A stretch of 19,905 bases of DNA, taken from CAYLNK01 sp964384675. Lineage in GTDB: Bacteria > Acidobacteriota > Thermoanaerobaculia > UBA5066. The position numbers and the translations under genes are program-made. The DNA is taken from assembly GCA_964384675.1 (NCBI GenBank), contig CAYLNK010000099.1, positions 1-19,905 on the forward strand. The letters are read 5' to 3'. The number at the start of each line of letters is the position of its first letter. Position 1 is the stretch's first letter. The notes beneath the pieces are model-generated. The model was not told the origin of the DNA and searched no databases. It worked only from the letters and a program-made list of their open reading frames with translations. Of the stretch, positions 15,832 to 19,905 are shown in pieces.

Positions 15832-15851
15832 CGCGGGCCGTCGCGCCCGCG
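15832..15851 (+). other. GC-rich hairpin between the binding-protein gene and cysK
   Basis: CGCGGGC (15832-15838) and GCCCGCG (15845-15851) form a perfect 7-bp stem with a 6-base loop. It sits 14 bases before the cysK start and just upstream of the purine-rich AAAGAGAGAG ribosome-binding stretch. No T-tract follows, so it is not a canonical terminator. It could attenuate or insulate cysK from the upstream gene. Confidence 0.35.
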
Positions 15852-15865
15852 GGAAAGAGAGAGCC

Positions 15866-16810
15866 ATGATCCACGACAGCATCCTCGGCACCATCGGCAA
15901 CACCCCGATCGTGAGGATCAACAAGATCGGGCCGAAGCACGCCACGATCTACGTGAAGTGCGAGTTCTTCAACCCGATGAGCTCCGTCAAGGACCGCCTC
16001 GCGATCGCCGTGATCGAGGACGCGGAGCGGCGCGGCACGCTCAAGCCGGGCCAGACCGTCGTGGAGCCGACCTCGGGCAACACCGGGATCGCCCTGGCGA
16101 TGGTGTGCGCGGTGAAGGGCTACCCGTTCGTCGCGATCATGGCCGAGTCGTTCTCCATCGAGCGGCGCAAGCTGATGCGGGCCCTCGGCGCGACGGTCAT
16201 CCTGACGCCGGCCGCCGAGCGGGCGACCGGGATGCTGAAGAAGACGAAGGAGCTCGCCGAGAAGCACGGCTGGTTCATGCCGCAGCAGTTCGAGAACCCG
16301 GCGAACCCCGAGTATCACCGCAACACGACCGGACCCGAGATCCTGCGCGACTTCGCCGGCCGGCGGCTCGACGTCTTCGTCTCCGGCTTCGGGACGGGCG
16401 GCACGATCACCGGCGCGGGCGAGATGCTGAAGAAGGCGCGGCCCGGCCTGAAGGTCGTCGTCACCGAGCCGGAGGGCGCGGCGCTCCTCTCCGGAAGGAC
16501 GTGGGCGCCCCACAAGATCCAGGGCTGGTCGCCGGACTTCGTGCCCGCCGTCCTGAGCCGCGAGGTGTACGACGAGATCGTCCCGGTGACCGACCTCGAG
16601 TCCCGCGACGCCGCGCGCGAGCTGGCCACGCAGGAGGGGATCTTCTGCGGCGTCTCGGCGGGCGGGACGTTCGCGGCGGCACGCAAGGTCGCCGAGAGAT
16701 CGCCCGAGGGGACGGTCGTCCTGGCGATGCTCCCCGACACCGGCGAGCGCTACCTCTCGACGTTCCTCTTCGAAGGGATCAACGAGGGGACCGACCCCGA
16801 GCCGGCCTGA
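15866..16810 (+). CDS. cysK: Cysteine synthase A (O-acetylserine sulfhydrylase)
   Basis: This PLP enzyme converts O-acetylserine and sulfide to cysteine and acetate in the cytosol. The 314-residue length is typical. It opens with ILGTIGNTPIVRIN. K42 in NPMSSVKDR is the PLP Schiff-base lysine. PTSGNTG (68-74) is the substrate-binding loop. GTGGT (176-180) binds the PLP phosphate, and S264 in CGVSAGGT is the pyridine-nitrogen contact. The C-terminal TGERYLSTFLFEG is a family hallmark. QQFENPANPEYHRNTTGPEI matches CysK better than cystathionine beta-synthase, and there is no CBS-domain or heme extension. A purine-rich GAAAGAGAGAG precedes the ATG. The peptidase gene follows after 7 bp, suggesting co-transcription. 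Confidence 0.95.
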   Translation: MIHDSILGTIGNTPIVRINKIGPKHATIYVKCEFFNPMSSVKDRLAIAVIEDAERRGTLKPGQTVVEPTSGNTGIALAMVCAVKGYPFVAIMAESFSIERRKLMRALGATVILTPAAERATGMLKKTKELAEKHGWFMPQQFENPANPEYHRNTTGPEILRDFAGRRLDVFVSGFGTGGTITGAGEMLKKARPGLKVVVTEPEGAALLSGRTWAPHKIQGWSPDFVPAVLSREVYDEIVPVTDLESRDAARELATQEGIFCGVSAGGTFAAARKVAERSPEGTVVLAMLPDTGERYLSTFLFEGINEGTDPEPA

Positions 16811-16817
16811 GCCTCCG

Positions 16818-18935
16818 ATGCCCCGTGCGCTGGCCTCGTTGATCGCGATGTCGCTGACGCTGCCGCTCGCCGCCGCCGATCCCCCGACCCGGACGACGTA
16901 CCCGGAAAGCCGGACCGTCGACGCCGCCGACACGTGGCACGGCGTCTCCATCAAGGACCCGTACCGCTGGCTGGAGGACGCCTCCTCGCCCGAGGTGAAG
17001 GCGTGGATGAAGGCGCAGGACGACCTCACCCGCGCACGGCTCGCCGCCCTCCCCGAGAGGGACGCGATCGCGGCCCGGCTCCGGGAGCTGCTCTACGTCG
17101 ACTCGATCTCGGCGCCGATCAGGCGCGGCGGGCGCGTCTTCTACACCCGCCGCCACGCGACCAAGGAGAAGGCGGTCGTCTACTGGAAGGAGGGGAAGGG
17201 AGGCGCCGAGAAGGTCCTCTTCGACCCGAACGCCTGGTCGTCCGACGGCAGCGTCTCGCTCGGGGACTGGCAGGTGAGCTGGGACGGGAGGAGGGTGGCG
17301 TTCCAGGAGAAGCGCAACAACTCCGACGAAGCGACCCTGTACGTGCTGGACGTGGAGAGCGGCAAGCGCTCCGACGTCGACGTGATCCCGGGAGCCAAGT
17401 ACGCGTCCGCGTCCTTCACGCCGTCCGGCGACGGCTTCTACTACACCTGGCTGCCCGTGGACCCGAAGGTCCCGGTGGCCGACCGGCCCGGCTTCGCCGA
17501 GGTGCGGTTCCACCGGCTGGGGCAGGACCCGACGAAGGACGAGGTGATCCGCGGCCGGACGGGGGACCCGACGAGCTTCCTCGGAGCGGGGCTCTCGAAG
17601 GACGGCCGCTTCCTGCAGCTCGTCGTCTCGCACGGCTGGACGTCGAACGACGTCTACTTCAAGGACCTGAAGGGAGCCGCTTCCGACTGGACCCCGCTCG
17701 CCGTGGGGATCCAGGCGCACTTCGAGGTCGACACCTCCGGCGGGCGGCTCTTCGTCAAGACGGACGACGGCGCGCCCCGCTCCCGCGTCTTCTCGGTCGA
17801 TCCGGCGAAGCCGGCCCGGAAGGACTGGGTCGAGGTCGTCCCCGAGAGGAAGGACGCCACTCTCGAGGCGTTCTCGATCCTGGGCGGGCACCTCGTCCTC
17901 TCGTACCTGAGGAATGCCGCGTCCGAGGTGGAGATCCGGGCCCTCGACGGGAGCGGGGCGCGGACCCTCGCGCTCCCGGGCATCGGCAGCGTCGGCGGCC
18001 CGATCGGGCTGCCCGACGACGACGAGGCGTACTTCTCGTTCCAGTCGTTCACGACCCCCGTCGAGATCCGCTCCGTCTCGATCCGCTCCGGCAAGACCGA
18101 CCTCTACGCGCGCGTCAAGGTACCGGTCGACCCGGCGCCGTACACGGTGGACCAGGTCTTCTTCCCGTCGAAGGACGGCACGCGGATCAGCATGTTCGTC
18201 GTCCGGCGGAAGGACCTGAAGAGGGACGGGAGCGCCCGGACGCTGCTCTACGGCTACGGCGGCTTCCTGTCGAGCGAGACGCCTCTCTTCACCGCGTCGA
18301 TCTTCCCGTGGCTCGAGCGGGGCGGCGTCTACGCGGTCGCGAACCTTCGGGGCGGCGGCGAGTACGGCGAGGAATGGCACCGCGACGGGATGCTGCTGAA
18401 GAAGCAGAACGTGTTCGACGACTTCGTGGCGGCCGCTGAGCACCTGGTGAGGGAGAAGGTGACCCGTCCCGACCGGCTCGTGATCCGGGGCGGATCGAAC
18501 GGGGGCCTCCTCGTCGGCGCGGCCCTGACCCAGCGGCCCGATCTCTTCCGGGTCGCTCTGTGCGGCGTCCCGCTCCTCGACATGGTGCGGTACCACCTCT
18601 TCGGCTCGGGCAAGACGTGGATCAGCGAGTACGGCTCGGCCGACGACGCCGCCCAGCTGAAGGCCCTGTACGCCTACTCTCCGTACCATCGGGTGAAGGC
18701 CGGAGCGAAGTACCCCGCCACGCTCCTCCTCTCGGCGGACAGCGACGACCGGGTCGACCCGATGCACGCGCGGAAGTTCGCGGCGGCGCTCCAGGCCGCA
18801 TCGTCCGGCGGTCCGGTGCTGCTGCGCATCGAGCGGAACGCAGGCCACGGCGGAGCCGACATGCTGAAGAGCGCGGTCGAGTCGCGGGCCGACGAGTACG
18901 CGTTCGCGCTGGCGGAGACGCCGGTCCGGCCCTGA
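16818..18935 (+). CDS. Prolyl oligopeptidase family serine peptidase (S9A), exported
   Basis: The enzyme cleaves peptides, usually after proline. The 705 residues match the family. An N-terminal signal peptide (MPRALASLIAMSLTLPLAAA) points to the periplasm. The start motif DTWHGVSIKDPYRWLED is typical of S9A. A seven-bladed propeller occupies about residues 75-420, followed by the alpha/beta-hydrolase domain with the oxyanion-side LLYGYGGF and ANLRGGGEYGEEWH. The catalytic residues are S560 in GGSNGG, Asp in SADSDDRVDP (most likely D644), and H677 in NAGHGG; their spacing fits the family. The start follows cysK by 7 bp with no strong Shine-Dalgarno, consistent with translational coupling. It may supply amino acids from peptides. 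Confidence 0.95.
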   Translation: MPRALASLIAMSLTLPLAAADPPTRTTYPESRTVDAADTWHGVSIKDPYRWLEDASSPEVKAWMKAQDDLTRARLAALPERDAIAARLRELLYVDSISAPIRRGGRVFYTRRHATKEKAVVYWKEGKGGAEKVLFDPNAWSSDGSVSLGDWQVSWDGRRVAFQEKRNNSDEATLYVLDVESGKRSDVDVIPGAKYASASFTPSGDGFYYTWLPVDPKVPVADRPGFAEVRFHRLGQDPTKDEVIRGRTGDPTSFLGAGLSKDGRFLQLVVSHGWTSNDVYFKDLKGAASDWTPLAVGIQAHFEVDTSGGRLFVKTDDGAPRSRVFSVDPAKPARKDWVEVVPERKDATLEAFSILGGHLVLSYLRNAASEVEIRALDGSGARTLALPGIGSVGGPIGLPDDDEAYFSFQSFTTPVEIRSVSIRSGKTDLYARVKVPVDPAPYTVDQVFFPSKDGTRISMFVVRRKDLKRDGSARTLLYGYGGFLSSETPLFTASIFPWLERGGVYAVANLRGGGEYGEEWHRDGMLLKKQNVFDDFVAAAEHLVREKVTRPDRLVIRGGSNGGLLVGAALTQRPDLFRVALCGVPLLDMVRYHLFGSGKTWISEYGSADDAAQLKALYAYSPYHRVKAGAKYPATLLLSADSDDRVDPMHARKFAAALQAASSGGPVLLRIERNAGHGGADMLKSAVESRADEYAFALAETPVRP

Positions 18936-18964
18936 AGGGCGTTCGGAGCAGAATCGGCGCGGAG

Positions 18965-19905
18965 ATGACCCAGCCGATCGCGTTCCGCGGGGACGAGCTC
19001 CTCGCGCGACGGTACAAGCTCGTCCGCTTCATCGCGCAGGGCGGGATGGGGGCCGTGTACGAGGCGCTCGATCTGGCGCTCGGGGAGAGCGTCGCGGTGA
19101 AGATCGTCCGCCCCGAGCTCACCGCGAGCCGGGAGGCCGTGGAGCGGTTCCGCCGGGAGATCAGCCTGTCGCGCCGGGTCACGCACGAGAACGTCTGCCG
19201 GCTCTTCGACATCGGGCAGCACCGGGACGTCACGGGACAGGACGTCACGTTCCTGACGATGGAGCTCCTCCAGGGCGAGACCCTGGCGGAGCGGATCCGT
19301 CGCGAGGTCCGCCTCTCTCCCGAGGACGCGCTGCCCATCGCGCGGCAGATGGCCGAGGGCCTGTACGCCGCGCACCGGGCCGGGGTCGTGCATCGCGACC
19401 TGAAGAGCTCGAACGTCATCCTCGCCCGCGACGGGGAGGGCGTCCGCGCGGTGATCACCGACTTCGGGCTCGCGCGCGAGGCCACGGACGAGACGGGCTC
19501 CGCGCTCTCCCTGACGTCCACGAACATGGTCGTGGGCACGCCGGCCTACATGGCACCCGAGCAGGCCGAGGGCACCGGCCTCGACGCCCGCTCCGACCTC
19601 TACTCGTTCGGCGTCGTCCTCTTCGAGATGCTCACCGGCGCCTGGCCCCACCAGGGGTCGACGCCGATCGCGATGCTCCTGGCGCGCCTCAAGGGCCCGC
19701 CTCCCTCGCCGCGCGCGCTGCGTCCCGAGCTGGACGAGCGATGGGAGGCGGCCATCGTCAGGTGCCTGGCCCTCCGGCCCGAAGACCGGTTCGAGGACGC
19801 GCGGCAGGTGATCGGCGTCCTGGAGGGGACGTTCGTGCCGCCGGCGGTCCCGCTGGGCGCGGGAGCGCCGCGGCGAGCGGAAGAGGGCGCGCCGACCGCC
19901 GAGGC
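18965..19905 (+). CDS. Eukaryote-like Ser/Thr protein kinase (PknB/Hanks type), 3' truncated by window
   Basis: 313 codons are visible and the frame is open at the right edge. The kinase domain is complete: glycine loop QGGMGAVYEA (25-34), VAVK lysine K46, catalytic loop HRDLKSSN starting at H143 with D145, DFGLA with the Mg-binding D166, activation segment with several Ser/Thr, and APE at 197-199 (GTPAYMAPEQAEG). D-x-YSFGVVLFEMLTG and the conserved Arg in RPEDRF close the C-lobe. It phosphorylates Ser/Thr of unknown targets. From about residue 285 the sequence becomes Ala/Pro-rich, probably a linker to a sensor or repeat domain outside the window. ATG 18965 lies 29 bp after the peptidase gene; GGAG touches the start codon, so the true start could differ slightly. 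Confidence 0.93.
   Translation, partial: MTQPIAFRGDELLARRYKLVRFIAQGGMGAVYEALDLALGESVAVKIVRPELTASREAVERFRREISLSRRVTHENVCRLFDIGQHRDVTGQDVTFLTMELLQGETLAERIRREVRLSPEDALPIARQMAEGLYAAHRAGVVHRDLKSSNVILARDGEGVRAVITDFGLAREATDETGSALSLTSTNMVVGTPAYMAPEQAEGTGLDARSDLYSFGVVLFEMLTGAWPHQGSTPIAMLLARLKGPPPSPRALRPELDERWEAAIVRCLALRPEDRFEDARQVIGVLEGTFVPPAVPLGAGAPRRAEEGAPTAE

Noticed and set aside
14545..15945. 467-residue N-terminal extension of the Asp-box protein on the minus strand
   Set aside because: It is antisense to the well-supported binding-protein gene, is Arg/Gly-rich like a shadow frame, and the signal peptide plus GGGGAG support ATG 14544.

Overview
The window is very GC-rich, densely coded bacterial DNA with large secreted repeat proteins, a eukaryote-like Ser/Thr kinase and an S9 prolyl oligopeptidase. 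This combination suggests Acidobacteriota, possibly a Thermoanaerobaculia-like lineage. That placement is inferred from gene style only, because no rRNA or single-copy marker is present.

Layout: (1) 1-4697, minus strand, holds a giant secreted protein with about 27 plant-type leucine-rich repeats followed by FN3/Ig-like/Hydin-like beta domains; its C-terminus lies beyond the left edge. (2) 4762-5199, plus strand, encodes a 145-residue protein of unknown function. (3) 5200-5518 is the only gene-free stretch over 300 bp and carries a roughly 228-bp imperfect inverted repeat between two convergent genes. (4) 5519-6568, minus strand, is selD. Its true N-terminus is only recovered by reading an in-frame UGA as selenocysteine, and a hairpin with a GGUC loop follows that UGA. 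(5) 6603-10090 is a surface-glycan cluster: two paralogous glycosyltransferase-like genes on the plus strand bracket a polysaccharide pyruvyl transferase on the minus strand. (6) 10099-14544, minus strand, is a second large secreted protein: an Asp-box/VPS10-like propeller, a PKD domain, a pre-peptidase-like domain and a duplicated C-terminal module that also appears in the LRR protein. (7) 14635-19905, plus strand, is a co-directional run: amino-acid-type ABC substrate-binding lipoprotein, cysteine synthase, prolyl oligopeptidase and a PASTA/PknB-style kinase cut by the right edge.

How they may work together: regions 1, 5 and 6 concern the cell surface and secretion. The lipoprotein, cysK and peptidase fit uptake and turnover of peptides and amino acids, with cysK making cysteine. 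selD makes selenophosphate, and because it is itself a selenoprotein the organism must decode UGA as Sec, with selA, selB and selC elsewhere in the genome. The items most worth following are the Sec-containing SelD with its SECIS-like hairpin, the large palindrome just downstream of it, and the plant-type LRR array with the shared C-terminal module.
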